This document shows, one piece after another, positions 25,638 to 35,148 of a DNA stretch of 64,000 nt. How positions within the stretch are numbered: the stretch's first letter is position 1; each line of letters begins with the position of its first letter. Origin of the DNA: JABMOV01 sp964654545 (lineage in GTDB: Bacteria > Fidelibacterota > Marinisomatia > Marinisomatales > JABMOV01); contig CAZZIU010000011.1 of assembly GCA_964654545.1 (NCBI GenBank), forward strand, positions 1 to 64,000. The letters are read 5' to 3'. The position numbers and the translations under genes are program-made. The notes beneath the pieces are model-generated. The model saw nothing but the letters and a program-made list of their open reading frames with translations, ran no database searches and was not told the origin of the DNA.

Positions 25638-25867
25638 GGTTATCCCCATTTCTCTCACATATAATTTTTACAAAGATCATGCCAAATTGAAAAAAGGTTT
25701 CCTCCCGACTGAACCCCTAATACCGGCAGCCCCCAATTTGTTTCAAATTGTATCACCCAAAACAATTAATTGTTTCACTAGGCGAGAAAACAGTCGGTCG
25801 GCTTTTTTAATTATTCTAGATTCACTGGTGAGGACATTTATATTTCAACATAAAGACCGCTGAGAGA

Positions 25868-26167
25868 ATGAAGTATTTTATTGACAATGTAGAGACACCA
25901 ACCATTCACCCGCCAGAGATAAAGACAACCGAACGTAAAAACATTGGTTTAAGCTACGACGGTACGGCGATAATTCTTCTAAACCGAAAAAGTCGGATCA
26001 TCATGAAAGATTTCCCCCAAATAATGTCTTTATCGAACAAATTAAAAAAGTTGGGCTACAAAAAGATTGCACTGGCGTCAACGGCACCGGTTTGCAGCAA
26101 AACCGCCAGACGGCTGAATGAAGAAAATATCGCCGTGAAGCAATTGGTCGCAGTACACAAAAAATGA
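25868..26167 (+). CDS. Hypothetical protein ahead of the MATE exporter
   Basis: Ninety-nine residues starting MKYFIDNVETPTIHPPEIK. The middle reads LSYDGTAIILLNRKSRIIMKDF, followed by a basic helix (LSNKLKKLGYKKIAL). There is one Cys and no signal peptide. The family is not recognised. The stop overlaps the MATE ATG by four bases (ATGA), so it is translationally coupled to the transporter and may be cotranscribed with it. Reality is supported by the overlap and ordinary codon use. Confidence 0.5.
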   Translation: MKYFIDNVETPTIHPPEIKTTERKNIGLSYDGTAIILLNRKSRIIMKDFPQIMSLSNKLKKLGYKKIALASTAPVCSKTARRLNEENIAVKQLVAVHKK

Positions 26168-27585
26168 AACTAATAATTAATCCGTTTAAACCGCGAAACC
26201 GAGAGCTGTCTCACCAGATCATCGTACTTGCTCTACCTGTGATTATGAGCAACCTGAGTAGAACATTTATGAATCTTGCTGATGTGGCGATGGTTGGCCA
26301 TCTGGGCGCAAATGCATTAGCGGCAACAGGCATGGGTGCAATGCTGGTATGGATAATTTTAAGTTTTGCAATAAGCCTGCGCACCGCAACCCAAACCATG
26401 GCATCACGTCGATTAGGACAAAAAAAATACAACGAATGCGGGGTGGCCTTACATAACGGACACTTACTGGCAATGTTGATTGGAATACCTGTGTCACTTC
26501 TAGGGTATTTTTTTGCTGATAAAATTGTACCACTTTTCATAAAAGATGCCGATGTCATCGCCCTCTGTATCAATTATATTTCAATCGCCTTTTTAAGCGT
26601 TTTTGTTTCCATGGTTGGGTTTGTGTTTCAGGGTTTTTACACGGGGATTGAGCGAACCAGAATTCACATGAATGTAACCATAACATCCAATATACTTAAT
26701 ATCTACTTAAACGCAGGATTTATTTATGGCAGCGAAGGACTCCGGAACATTTTTGCATCCACACCACTCGAATTTTTCGGCAAAATCTGGACGGTTTTAC
26801 CCTTTCCTGCTTTAGGTGTAAAAGGAGCAGCGATTGCCACCTTGATAGCGTCCCTTTGGATGGGGCTTCACTACTCGTATTATCTGTTTAAGCCGGACAT
26901 TAGAAGCCGCTACCATGTGTTTAGTTTTACTTTGAATAAAACAATGCTCTGGAGACAAGTAAAATTGGCCTTTCCCCAGGGATCGCAGGAGATGTTGGTG
27001 ATGGCCGGCTTTTCAACCTTCTATAAGATTGTAGGTGTGATAGGCGTTATTGAACTGGCTGCGACACAGGTCGTTTTTACCATTCTCCAAACCTCTTTTA
27101 TGCCCGCTGCTGGAATAGGACAGGCCTGTGCTACACTTGTTGGGAAATACATGGGTGAAGAAAAAATTGAAAGAGCGGAAGAAAGTATTTCAGAAAGTGT
27201 TCGGTGGTCGATATTGGTCATGGGAACGCTTGGTATAATTTTTCTTACGCTTCCACATAGAATACTCCCCTTTTTTACTGAAGATCCGGAAGTGATTCGA
27301 CTTGGAAGCGTTGGATTACGCATTCTTGGGCTAGTACAATTTGCAGATGCTATTGGAATGACGCTTTGGTTTGCTCTTTCGGGAGCCGGTAATACAACCT
27401 ATCCCGCCGTGGTTGAATCGCTGATGGTTTGGGGCTTTTTCCTTCCTGCTGTTTATTTTTTTGGCGTTCACTTAGGGTTTGGATTTATTGGCGCGTGGGG
27501 GTCTTTGGCAGCCTATATTGTACTGTTTGCCCTGGCGATGATCAGAAAAATAAAAACTGGCGACTGGAAAACTATCGAAGTGTAG
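26164..27585 (+). CDS. MATE-family multidrug/metabolite exporter
   Basis: A 473-residue polytopic membrane protein with about 12 hydrophobic segments. The start of the conserved region, VLALPVIMSNLSRTFMNLAD, then VAMVGHLGANALAATGMG, is a clear MATE/NorM signature. The second half repeats the fold (QGSQEMLVMAGFSTFYKIVGVI, GIGQACATLVGKYMGE). MATE proteins export cationic compounds using Na+ or H+ gradients. Substrate cannot be told from sequence. It is coupled to the small upstream gene and ends before a weak terminator. Confidence 0.93.
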   Translation: MKLIINPFKPRNRELSHQIIVLALPVIMSNLSRTFMNLADVAMVGHLGANALAATGMGAMLVWIILSFAISLRTATQTMASRRLGQKKYNECGVALHNGHLLAMLIGIPVSLLGYFFADKIVPLFIKDADVIALCINYISIAFLSVFVSMVGFVFQGFYTGIERTRIHMNVTITSNILNIYLNAGFIYGSEGLRNIFASTPLEFFGKIWTVLPFPALGVKGAAIATLIASLWMGLHYSYYLFKPDIRSRYHVFSFTLNKTMLWRQVKLAFPQGSQEMLVMAGFSTFYKIVGVIGVIELAATQVVFTILQTSFMPAAGIGQACATLVGKYMGEEKIERAEESISESVRWSILVMGTLGIIFLTLPHRILPFFTEDPEVIRLGSVGLRILGLVQFADAIGMTLWFALSGAGNTTYPAVVESLMVWGFFLPAVYFFGVHLGFGFIGAWGSLAAYIVLFALAMIRKIKTGDWKTIEV

Positions 27586-27625
27586 CTCCCTCTTTGCACA
27601 ATTAAAAAATCCATAGAATGAAATT

Positions 27626-27645
27626 GGATACCCATATCCTTTTTT
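27626..27645 (+). terminator. Weak rho-independent terminator after the MATE gene
   Basis: GGATA, a CCCA loop and TATCC (27626-27639) form a five-base-pair stem followed by six T residues. The stem is short, so termination is probably partial. Confidence 0.4.
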
Positions 27646-27660
27646 ATGTAATTTTTAGTC

Positions 27661-27675
27661 TGTTCTTTTTGAACA
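27661..27675. promoter_or_regulatory. Perfect inverted repeat upstream of nifJ
   Basis: TGTTCTTTTTGAACA is an inverted repeat of TGTTC with a five-base T spacer, 30 bases ahead of the nifJ start. It could be an operator or a small hairpin in the leader. I do not recognise it as a known regulator site. Confidence 0.3.
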
Positions 27676-27704
27676 ATTACCCGATTAAATGAGGAGGACG
27701 TTTC

Positions 27705-30700
27705 ATGTCCAGGAAAATGGTCACCATAGATGGAAATGAGGCGGCGGCGTACGTTGCCCATAAAACCAACGAAGTTATAGCAATTTATCCTATTACCCCG
27801 TCGTCGCCCATGGGAGAGCAATCAGACACTTGGTCAGCCTTGGGCAAGAAAAATATCTGGGGCACAGTACCATCGGTTGTTGAAATGCAAAGCGAGGGAG
27901 GAGCCGCTGGAGCCGTGCACGGGGCTTTGCAAACAGGTGCGTTAACCACCACCTTTACCGCCTCCCAGGGATTGCTCCTCATGATCCCCAATATGTATAA
28001 AATTGCCGGGGAATTAACATCGACGGTCTTCCATGTTTCTGCCAGGACGATTGCCACCCATGCCCTTTCAATCTTTGGCGATCACAGCGATGTCATGGCT
28101 ACGCGATCTACAGGGTTTGGGTTATTGGCTTCTAATAGCGTTCAGGAAGTAATGGATTTCGCCTTGATCGCTCAAGCCGCGACGCTGAAATGTCGCGTTC
28201 CATTCGTCCACTTCTTTGATGGTTTCAGAACGTCCCACGAGGTAATGAAAATTGAACAACTCGATGAAGATGATATTCGTAAAATGATAGACGATCAGTT
28301 GGTTTTTGAGCACAGAAAAAGAGGCTTGAGTCCGAACTATCCCGTCTTGCGGGGAACGGCACAAAACCCAGATACATTTTTCCAGGCTCGCGAAGCCTGT
28401 AATGCTTTTTACGATGCAGCGCCGGATATGGTACAAGACGCCATGGATGCATTTGCTAACATTGTTGGGCGCCAATACCATCTGTTTGATTATGTTGGCG
28501 ACCCAAAAGCTGATCGGGTAATTATACTCATGGGATCGGGCGCAGAAACCGTGGATGAGACAGTTAAACATATGGTGTCACAGGGTGAAAAGGTTGGCAC
28601 GCTTAAGGTGCGCCTGTACCGTCCTTTTTCCATTGAACATTTCCTCAATTCTCTACCACAGACGGTAAAGAAAATTGCTGTTCTGGATCGCACCAAAGAA
28701 CCAGGCGCTGTTGGCGAACCGCTGTATCAGGATATTGTTACAGCATTCGCAGAAGGAACACAGGCCGGACAAGCGCCAACGATTGTGGGTGGACGATATG
28801 GCTTATCATCGAAAGAATTTACCCCCGGAATGGTAAAAGGCATCTTTGATGAACTAGAAAAAGATTCACCAAAAAACCATTTTACCATTGGAATCAACGA
28901 CAATGTGACAAAGACCAGCCTGGACTATGACCCGGATTATGTTACAACCGCCGAAAATATTTTTAAAGGCATGTTCTTTGGTTTGGGCGCGGATGGTACC
29001 GTCGGAGCAAACAAAAACTCAATAAAAATTATTGGCGGAGAGACGGACAATTTTGCTCAGGGATATTTTGTTTACGACTCAAAAAAATCCGGCAGCATGA
29101 CCATTTCCCACCTTCGTTTTGGTGAGGAAGAAATACAATCAACGTATCTCATAAGACATGCCAATTTTGTTGCCTGCCATAATTTTGAATTTTTAAAAAC
29201 CGTGGACATTTTAAAATACGTTATTCCAGGCGGCACGTTTCTCCTAAACAGTCCCTTTGAACATGAGACCGTTTGGCAACAATTACCGCGCAAAGCGCAA
29301 AAGCAGATTTTGGACAAAAAAGTAAAATTATATCATATCAACGCGCTAAAAGTATCACTCGAGACGGGCATGGGACAGAGGATCAATACGATCATGCAAA
29401 CCTGCTTTTTTGCGATATCAGGAATCCTACCAAAAGACGAAGCGATTGCAAAAATAAAAGGCGCCATTGAAAAAACATATGGCAAAAAGGGAGCCGAGAT
29501 TGTAAAGAAAAATTTCAATGCCGTCGACCAAACGCTGGCAAATCTAGAACAAATCTCCCTTCCTAATATTGTGACAGGAACGGAGATTAACGACAACCCG
29601 ATTCCTGACCATGCACCAGATTTTGTGAAAAATGTTACGGCCGCAATGATTGCCGGTTTGGGCGACGATATACCTGTTAGTGCCATGCCAGCGGACGGGA
29701 CCTGGCCAACCAACACAACGCAGTGGGAAAAACGGAACATCGCAAACGAAATCCCGGTCTGGAATGCGGATATATGCATACAATGCAATAAATGTGCGCT
29801 GGTGTGTCCCCATGCCGTCATACGACCAAAAGTATATGACAAATCCCTCTTGGCCAATGCGCCAGAAACATTCAAATCCGTACCGCCCAAAGGGCGCGAA
29901 TGGGAAACATCAGAAGTGTATACATTGCAGGTTGCCCCAGAGGATTGTACCGGTTGTGCACTTTGCATTGAGGCCTGTCCGGTGAAGGACAAAACCAACG
30001 TGAGCCGGAAAGCTATTAACATGGAACCTCAGGCACCATTACGTGTACCTGAAAAAGAAAATTGGAATTTTTTCCTTGAATTACCTGAAGTAGATCGCGG
30101 TCGAGTAAAGCAGAACACTGTAAAAGGCTCTCAGATATTAAAACCCCTGTTTGAATTTTCCGGAGCCTGCTCCGGTTGTGGTGAAACGCCCTATGTAAAA
30201 TTGGCGTCACAAATGTTTGGCGATCGCATGGTGGTTGCAAATGCAACGGGATGTTCATCAATCTACGGCGGAAATCTTCCCACAACACCCTGGGCAAAAA
30301 ATGCAGAGAATAGAGGACCGGCCTGGTCAAACTCATTGTTTGAAGATAACGCTGAATTTGGACTTGGTTTTAGAATGACCATTGACAAGCAACGTGAGCA
30401 CGCACTAGAACTGGCGGAAATGCTGAAAGATGAAATTGGTAACGCACTCTTTCGCGAAATCAGAGACGCCGATCAATCCGATGAACCAGGCATCTATGAA
30501 CAACGACTGCGGGTTACGAAGATGAACGAAACCCTGGAAAAAAGCAAAAACCCGCTAGCGAAACAGCTCCTGACTGTATCGGAAAACCTGGTTAAAAAAA
30601 GCGTTTGGATTATGGGCGGCGACGGTTGGGCTTATGATATCGGCTTTGGCGGTCTTGATCACGTTATGGCTTCGGGAAAAGATGTGAACATTCTTGTACT

Positions 30701-31259
30701 GGACACGGAAGTGTATTCCAACACCGGGGGCCAGGCCTCCAAAGCAACACCAATTGGCGCGGTAGCAAAGTTCGCATCTTCCGGAAAGGAAACGGGAAAG
30801 AAAGACCTTGGAATGATTGCAATGAGTTACGGCAACGTGTATGTAGCAAAAATTGCCATGGGTGCAAACGACGCTCAAACCGTAAAAGCCTTCATGGAAG
30901 CAGAGGCGTATCCCGGCGTATCCATAATCATTGCATATAGCCATTGCATCGCTCACGGAATTAATATGGAAAAAGGAATGGAACAGCACAAGCTGGCGGT
31001 AGAAAGCGGTCATTGGCCATTGTTCCGCTACAATCCACTGGCAGTACAAAATGGCAAGAATCCACTTTCGATGGATTCAAAAGCGCCATCAATTCATATT
31101 AAAGAATATCTATACCGTGAAAACAGATTCAAGATGTTAACCAAGAGCATGCCCGAACGGGCAGCTCAACTGCTGGAAAAAGCGGATAAGCACGCCAAAG
31201 ATCAATTTGATTATTACCATAAACTGGCGCAGTTAGAGCCTGCACACGGTGAAGAATAG
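27705..31259 (+). CDS. nifJ: Pyruvate:ferredoxin (flavodoxin) oxidoreductase, single-chain
   Basis: The enzyme oxidises pyruvate with CoA to acetyl-CoA and CO2, reducing ferredoxin or flavodoxin. The 1184 residues hold all domains of the fused form: the N-terminal pyruvate domain (YPITPSSPMGEQ), the CoA-binding and gamma regions, a 2[4Fe-4S] ferredoxin domain with CIQCNKCALVCP (about 690) and CTGCALCIEACP (about 750), the third cluster Cys region starting CSGCGETPY, and the TPP domain with GDGWAYDIGFGGLDH and VYSNTGGQASKATPIGAVAKF in part. GAGGAGG precedes the ATG. The enzyme is usually oxygen-sensitive. Followed directly by its common partner gene. Confidence 0.96.
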   Translation: MSRKMVTIDGNEAAAYVAHKTNEVIAIYPITPSSPMGEQSDTWSALGKKNIWGTVPSVVEMQSEGGAAGAVHGALQTGALTTTFTASQGLLLMIPNMYKIAGELTSTVFHVSARTIATHALSIFGDHSDVMATRSTGFGLLASNSVQEVMDFALIAQAATLKCRVPFVHFFDGFRTSHEVMKIEQLDEDDIRKMIDDQLVFEHRKRGLSPNYPVLRGTAQNPDTFFQAREACNAFYDAAPDMVQDAMDAFANIVGRQYHLFDYVGDPKADRVIILMGSGAETVDETVKHMVSQGEKVGTLKVRLYRPFSIEHFLNSLPQTVKKIAVLDRTKEPGAVGEPLYQDIVTAFAEGTQAGQAPTIVGGRYGLSSKEFTPGMVKGIFDELEKDSPKNHFTIGINDNVTKTSLDYDPDYVTTAENIFKGMFFGLGADGTVGANKNSIKIIGGETDNFAQGYFVYDSKKSGSMTISHLRFGEEEIQSTYLIRHANFVACHNFEFLKTVDILKYVIPGGTFLLNSPFEHETVWQQLPRKAQKQILDKKVKLYHINALKVSLETGMGQRINTIMQTCFFAISGILPKDEAIAKIKGAIEKTYGKKGAEIVKKNFNAVDQTLANLEQISLPNIVTGTEINDNPIPDHAPDFVKNVTAAMIAGLGDDIPVSAMPADGTWPTNTTQWEKRNIANEIPVWNADICIQCNKCALVCPHAVIRPKVYDKSLLANAPETFKSVPPKGREWETSEVYTLQVAPEDCTGCALCIEACPVKDKTNVSRKAINMEPQAPLRVPEKENWNFFLELPEVDRGRVKQNTVKGSQILKPLFEFSGACSGCGETPYVKLASQMFGDRMVVANATGCSSIYGGNLPTTPWAKNAENRGPAWSNSLFEDNAEFGLGFRMTIDKQREHALELAEMLKDEIGNALFREIRDADQSDEPGIYEQRLRVTKMNETLEKSKNPLAKQLLTVSENLVKKSVWIMGGDGWAYDIGFGGLDHVMASGKDVNILVLDTEVYSNTGGQASKATPIGAVAKFASSGKETGKKDLGMIAMSYGNVYVAKIAMGANDAQTVKAFMEAEAYPGVSIIIAYSHCIAHGINMEKGMEQHKLAVESGHWPLFRYNPLAVQNGKNPLSMDSKAPSIHIKEYLYRENRFKMLTKSMPERAAQLLEKADKHAKDQFDYYHKLAQLEPAHGEE

Positions 31260-31268
31260 GAGTCGATG

Positions 31269-32267
31269 ATGAAATTTAACACAACCTATATGGGAATGGA
31301 TTTAAAAAATCCGCTGGTGGCATCAGCCTCACCCCTGTCACGCAACCTAGATATGGCAAAAAGACTCGAAGACGCTGGCGCATCTGCTATTGTGATGTAT
31401 TCTCTTTTTGAGGAAGAAATCTATCACGAAGACAGTGAACTGGAGCATTATTTATCCCACGGCAGCTACAGCTTTGCCGAGGCCATGTCCTATTTTCCCG
31501 ATCACCACGACTTTTCCATGGGCCCGGATGAATATTTACGTCAGCTGCGTTCTCTCAAAGAAACATTGGATATTCCCGTAATGGGAAGCTTAAATGGCGT
31601 ATCGGAAGGCGGATGGATTGAAAAAGCCCACCTGATTGAAGAAGCCGGCGCCGATGCTATTGAGTTGAACGTTTATCATCTGCCAACAGATAGCCACGAA
31701 ACAGGAACCGAAGTAAAGCAAAACCATATTGACATACTGTCCAGCATAAAAAGCAAAGTAAAGATACCGGTGGCAGTAAAGTTGGGTCATTATTTCAGCG
31801 CCCTGCCCTCCTTTGCTTGCAGACTTGAAGAGGCCGGCGCCGATGCCCTTGTAATGTTTAATCGGTTTTATCAACCCGATATTGATCTGGAAAACCTTGA
31901 GGTAAAATCAGCGTTACATTTAAGTACCTCCGATGAGGTTTTGCTACCGCTTCGATGGATCGCAGTTCTAAGAGGACAAATACACCTTTCTCTGGCTGCC
32001 ACGTCCGGCGTGCATTCAGCGGCAGATGCCCTTAAGCTCACGATGGCCGGAGCAGACGTTACCATGATGGCTTCAGCATTGCTGAAACACGGACCAGAAC
32101 ACGTACGCAACGTATTGACGGATATTGAGGTGTGGATGGATGAGCACGAATACGAAAGCCTTACACAGATGCGCGGCTCCATGAGTATGCAAAACATACC
32201 AGATCCAGGCGCCTTTATGCGTGCCAATTATGTGAAAATGTTAAACGAATATCAGGTTACGATTTAA
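31269..32267 (+). CDS. Dihydroorotate-dehydrogenase-like flavoprotein linked to nifJ
   Basis: A 332-residue TIM-barrel protein of the dihydroorotate dehydrogenase-like family. The start TTYMGMDLKNPLVASASPLSR, then VMGSLNGVSEGGWIEKA and IPVAVKLGHYFSAL, match that group. Family members are repeatedly found next to pyruvate:ferredoxin oxidoreductase genes in several phyla. Their reaction is not established and they should not be called PyrD. The start at the second of two adjacent ATGs fits the RBS that overlaps the nifJ stop (TAGGAG). It is cotranscribed with nifJ. Confidence 0.85.
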   Translation: MKFNTTYMGMDLKNPLVASASPLSRNLDMAKRLEDAGASAIVMYSLFEEEIYHEDSELEHYLSHGSYSFAEAMSYFPDHHDFSMGPDEYLRQLRSLKETLDIPVMGSLNGVSEGGWIEKAHLIEEAGADAIELNVYHLPTDSHETGTEVKQNHIDILSSIKSKVKIPVAVKLGHYFSALPSFACRLEEAGADALVMFNRFYQPDIDLENLEVKSALHLSTSDEVLLPLRWIAVLRGQIHLSLAATSGVHSAADALKLTMAGADVTMMASALLKHGPEHVRNVLTDIEVWMDEHEYESLTQMRGSMSMQNIPDPGAFMRANYVKMLNEYQVTI

Positions 32268-32372
32268 TACCACAAGAAAACCAAGACGCCTCTTATCGCA
32301 GAACAGAGGATCTACGGGCTACGAATCCGCGCAATATATTCAAGATAAAAAGGTCTTTATTTATAATATGTT

Positions 32373-32396
32373 ACGCAGTGTAATATTGCGTTTTTA
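32373..32396 (+). terminator. Possible weak terminator after the nifJ unit
   Basis: ACGCA (32373-32377) and TGCGT (32387-32391) can pair around a nine-base loop, followed by TTTTATT. The stem is short. It is the only terminator-like structure in the 203-base gap before aceE. Confidence 0.3.
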
Positions 32397-32470
32397 TTAA
32401 CCCTCGTTTGACTATCCTTTGTAATTTTTCGTTTGTGAATTCAACGGATTGAAAATTTTACAGGAATTTT

Positions 32471-35140
32471 ATGATTGACGAAAAATTTAGAGAGGATATA
32501 GACCCTCAAGAGACACAGGAATGGCTGGACTCTCTCCAGGCCGTTCTGGAGTCGGGAGGACCGGATCGTGCCCATTTCCTGGTTGAAAAACTAATAGATC
32601 GTGCCCGCCGTAGTGGCGTACGGCTGCCCTACAGCCCCAACACGGCTTTTCAGAATACCATTCCACCAAACCAACAGGCACCGTATCCCGGCGATCGCGC
32701 CATTGAACGACGAATAAAATCACTCATCCGCTGGAACGCTATGGCAATGGTGGTAAAGGCAAACAAAGAAAGCCATGGCATTGGCGGTCATATTTCAACC
32801 TTTGCTTCTTCGGCAACTCTTCTGGAAGTAGCACAAAACCATTTTCTTCGCGGTCATGACCACGATTCGGGAGGAGACCTGGTCTTTTTTCAAGGACATG
32901 CGTCACCGGGAATGTATGCCCGTGCATTTTTAGAGGGCAGATTGACAGAAGAAAAACTTACAAATTTTCGTCGCGAAAGCGCCAAAGAAGGGGGTCTGAG
33001 CTCCTACCCCCACCCATATCTCATGCCGGACTTCTGGCAATTTGCAACCGTATCCATGGGACTAGGCCCAATCACGGCAATTTACCAGGCGCGCTTTATG
33101 CGCTATATGGTTGACCGTGGGTTTTTACGGGACTCTGGTCGGAAGGTATGGGCGTTTCTTGGTGATGGGGAAATGGATGAACCGGAATCTCTTGGTGCAT
33201 TAACACTTGCCAGTCGCGAAAAACTGGACAATCTGATTTTTGTCGTGAATTGTAATTTGCAACGACTGGACGGCCCCGTTCGCGGCAACAGCAAAGTTAT
33301 ACAGGAGCTGGAAGGCGCTTTCCGCGGCGCTGGATGGAATGTAATAAAAGTGGTATGGGGATCCGACTGGGATCCGCTTCTGGATAAAGATAAAGACGGT
33401 TTACTTGCGCAACGCATGGAAGAGGTTGTAGACGGCGATTTATTGAAATACGTGGTTGAGGGCGGGGCATATGTCCGGGAACATTTCTGGGGCAAAAACC
33501 CAAAACTGGCCGCGATGGTTGAACATTTATCGGACGATGAATTGTGGAATATCCGAGTTGGAGGCCATGACCCGGCAAAGGTATATGCAGCATATAACGA
33601 GGCGGTGAATCACAAGGAACAACCAACGGTCATTTTAGCGCGCACAATCAAGGGTTATGGACTGGGAGAAGCGGGCGAGGGTCGCAATATCACCCATTCG
33701 CAGAAAAAACTTAATGAAGAAGAATTGCTACATTTTCGCTCCCGTTTCGACATTCCATTTACGGACGAAGCAGCAAAAAAGACACCCTTTTATCGCCCAC
33801 CGGACGATAGCGAGGAAATTCAATATCTCCAATCGCGCAGGAAACAGTTTGGCGGATACCTTCCGCTCAGAAAGCATGCCATTGACCCTGTTTCGGTTCC
33901 ACAACAGGAAATATTTAAAGAATTATTGGGCGGGTCTGGTGAACGTGAAATCTCAACCACGATGGCATTTGTTCGATTATTAACAATCATTACCAAGAAC
34001 AAAGAAATTGGAAAAAACGTGGTCCCAATTATCCCCGATGAAGCGAGAACGTTCGGAATTGATCCGCTGTTTCGCCAACTTGGCATTTACAGCCACAGCG
34101 GACAAAACTATGATCCGGTAGACGCGGATCAGTTTCTTTATTATAAAGAAGCAACAGACGGGCAAATTCTGGAAGAAGGCATAACTGAAGCAGGGGCTAT
34201 TTCATCGTTTATTTCAGCGGGGATGTCCTACAGCACCCACGGCATTCACATGATTCCGTTTTACATGTATTATTCCATGTTTGGTTTTCAACGCGTGGGA
34301 GACTCAATTTGGGCAGCCGCTGATATGCGGACACGCGGATTTCTTTTGGGAGCAACAGCGGGGCGGACAACGCTGGCGGGCGAAGGTTTGCAGCACCAGG
34401 ATGGTCACAGCCATTTGGCTGCGTCCGTCGTTCCAAATATCCGGGCATACGATCCGGCGTTTGCATATGAAATGGCTGTTATCGTTCATGACGGATTGAC
34501 AGCAATGGTTGAAAACAATGAAGATGTTATTTATTACTTGACGCTGTATAACGAAAACTACCAGCAACCTCAATTACCGGAACACGTTGAAGAAGGTATT
34601 ATTCGTGGAATGTATAAATATCAGGAAGGCGATGTACGCTACAATCCACGCGTACAACTGCTGGGAAGCGGACCAATATTAAATGAAGTATTGGCCGCAG
34701 CTGAAATATTGGAAAAAGAGTGGTCTGTTGATGTGGACGTTTGGAGTGTTACCAGCTACAGCGAACTGCGCAAGGACGGCGAAGATAAAAAACGCTGGAA
34801 CATTCTCCATCCCGATGAAGAATTTAAAATGCCTTATGTAACAAAATGTTTAGAGCATAATCGCGGACCCGTGATTGCGGCGTCTGATTATGTGAAGTTA
34901 GTAGCAGAACAAATAGCGCCGTTTGTGCAACACAATTTTACCGCCCTTGGAACGGATGGTTTTGGGCGTAGTGAAGCGCGGGAAGAATTACGCAATTTTT
35001 TCGAGGTGAGCAGGCATTACATCGTTCTGGCAGCATTAAACAGTCTCGGGGGAGAAGGGCAGATTGAACCCGAGCAAATAAAAAAGGCGATGAAAAAATA
35101 TGGATTGGATCCGGAAAAGCCCAATCCGCGCACAGTATAG
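32471..35140 (+). CDS. aceE: Pyruvate dehydrogenase E1 component, homodimeric type
   Basis: E1 decarboxylates pyruvate with TPP and acetylates the lipoyl group of E2. The 889 residues are the single-chain AceE form of many Gram-negatives, not the split alpha/beta type. Marks are DPQETQEWLDSL at the N-terminus, HISTFASSATLLEVAQNHF, the TPP motif GDGEMDEPES (about residue 231), ARTIKGYGLGEAGEGRN, and GRTTLAGEGLQHQDGHSH. It opens a three-gene operon with aceF (9 bases away) and lpdA. No PdhR-type regulator is present. Confidence 0.97.
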   Translation: MIDEKFREDIDPQETQEWLDSLQAVLESGGPDRAHFLVEKLIDRARRSGVRLPYSPNTAFQNTIPPNQQAPYPGDRAIERRIKSLIRWNAMAMVVKANKESHGIGGHISTFASSATLLEVAQNHFLRGHDHDSGGDLVFFQGHASPGMYARAFLEGRLTEEKLTNFRRESAKEGGLSSYPHPYLMPDFWQFATVSMGLGPITAIYQARFMRYMVDRGFLRDSGRKVWAFLGDGEMDEPESLGALTLASREKLDNLIFVVNCNLQRLDGPVRGNSKVIQELEGAFRGAGWNVIKVVWGSDWDPLLDKDKDGLLAQRMEEVVDGDLLKYVVEGGAYVREHFWGKNPKLAAMVEHLSDDELWNIRVGGHDPAKVYAAYNEAVNHKEQPTVILARTIKGYGLGEAGEGRNITHSQKKLNEEELLHFRSRFDIPFTDEAAKKTPFYRPPDDSEEIQYLQSRRKQFGGYLPLRKHAIDPVSVPQQEIFKELLGGSGEREISTTMAFVRLLTIITKNKEIGKNVVPIIPDEARTFGIDPLFRQLGIYSHSGQNYDPVDADQFLYYKEATDGQILEEGITEAGAISSFISAGMSYSTHGIHMIPFYMYYSMFGFQRVGDSIWAAADMRTRGFLLGATAGRTTLAGEGLQHQDGHSHLAASVVPNIRAYDPAFAYEMAVIVHDGLTAMVENNEDVIYYLTLYNENYQQPQLPEHVEEGIIRGMYKYQEGDVRYNPRVQLLGSGPILNEVLAAAEILEKEWSVDVDVWSVTSYSELRKDGEDKKRWNILHPDEEFKMPYVTKCLEHNRGPVIAASDYVKLVAEQIAPFVQHNFTALGTDGFGRSEAREELRNFFEVSRHYIVLAALNSLGGEGQIEPEQIKKAMKKYGLDPEKPNPRTV

Positions 35141-35148
35141 AAAGACAC

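Noticed and set aside
25680..25720. Sigma54-like promoter (TTGGCATGATCTTTGTA on the minus strand)
   Set aside because: The essential GC of the -12 element is GT, and no sigma54-dependent activator is nearby.
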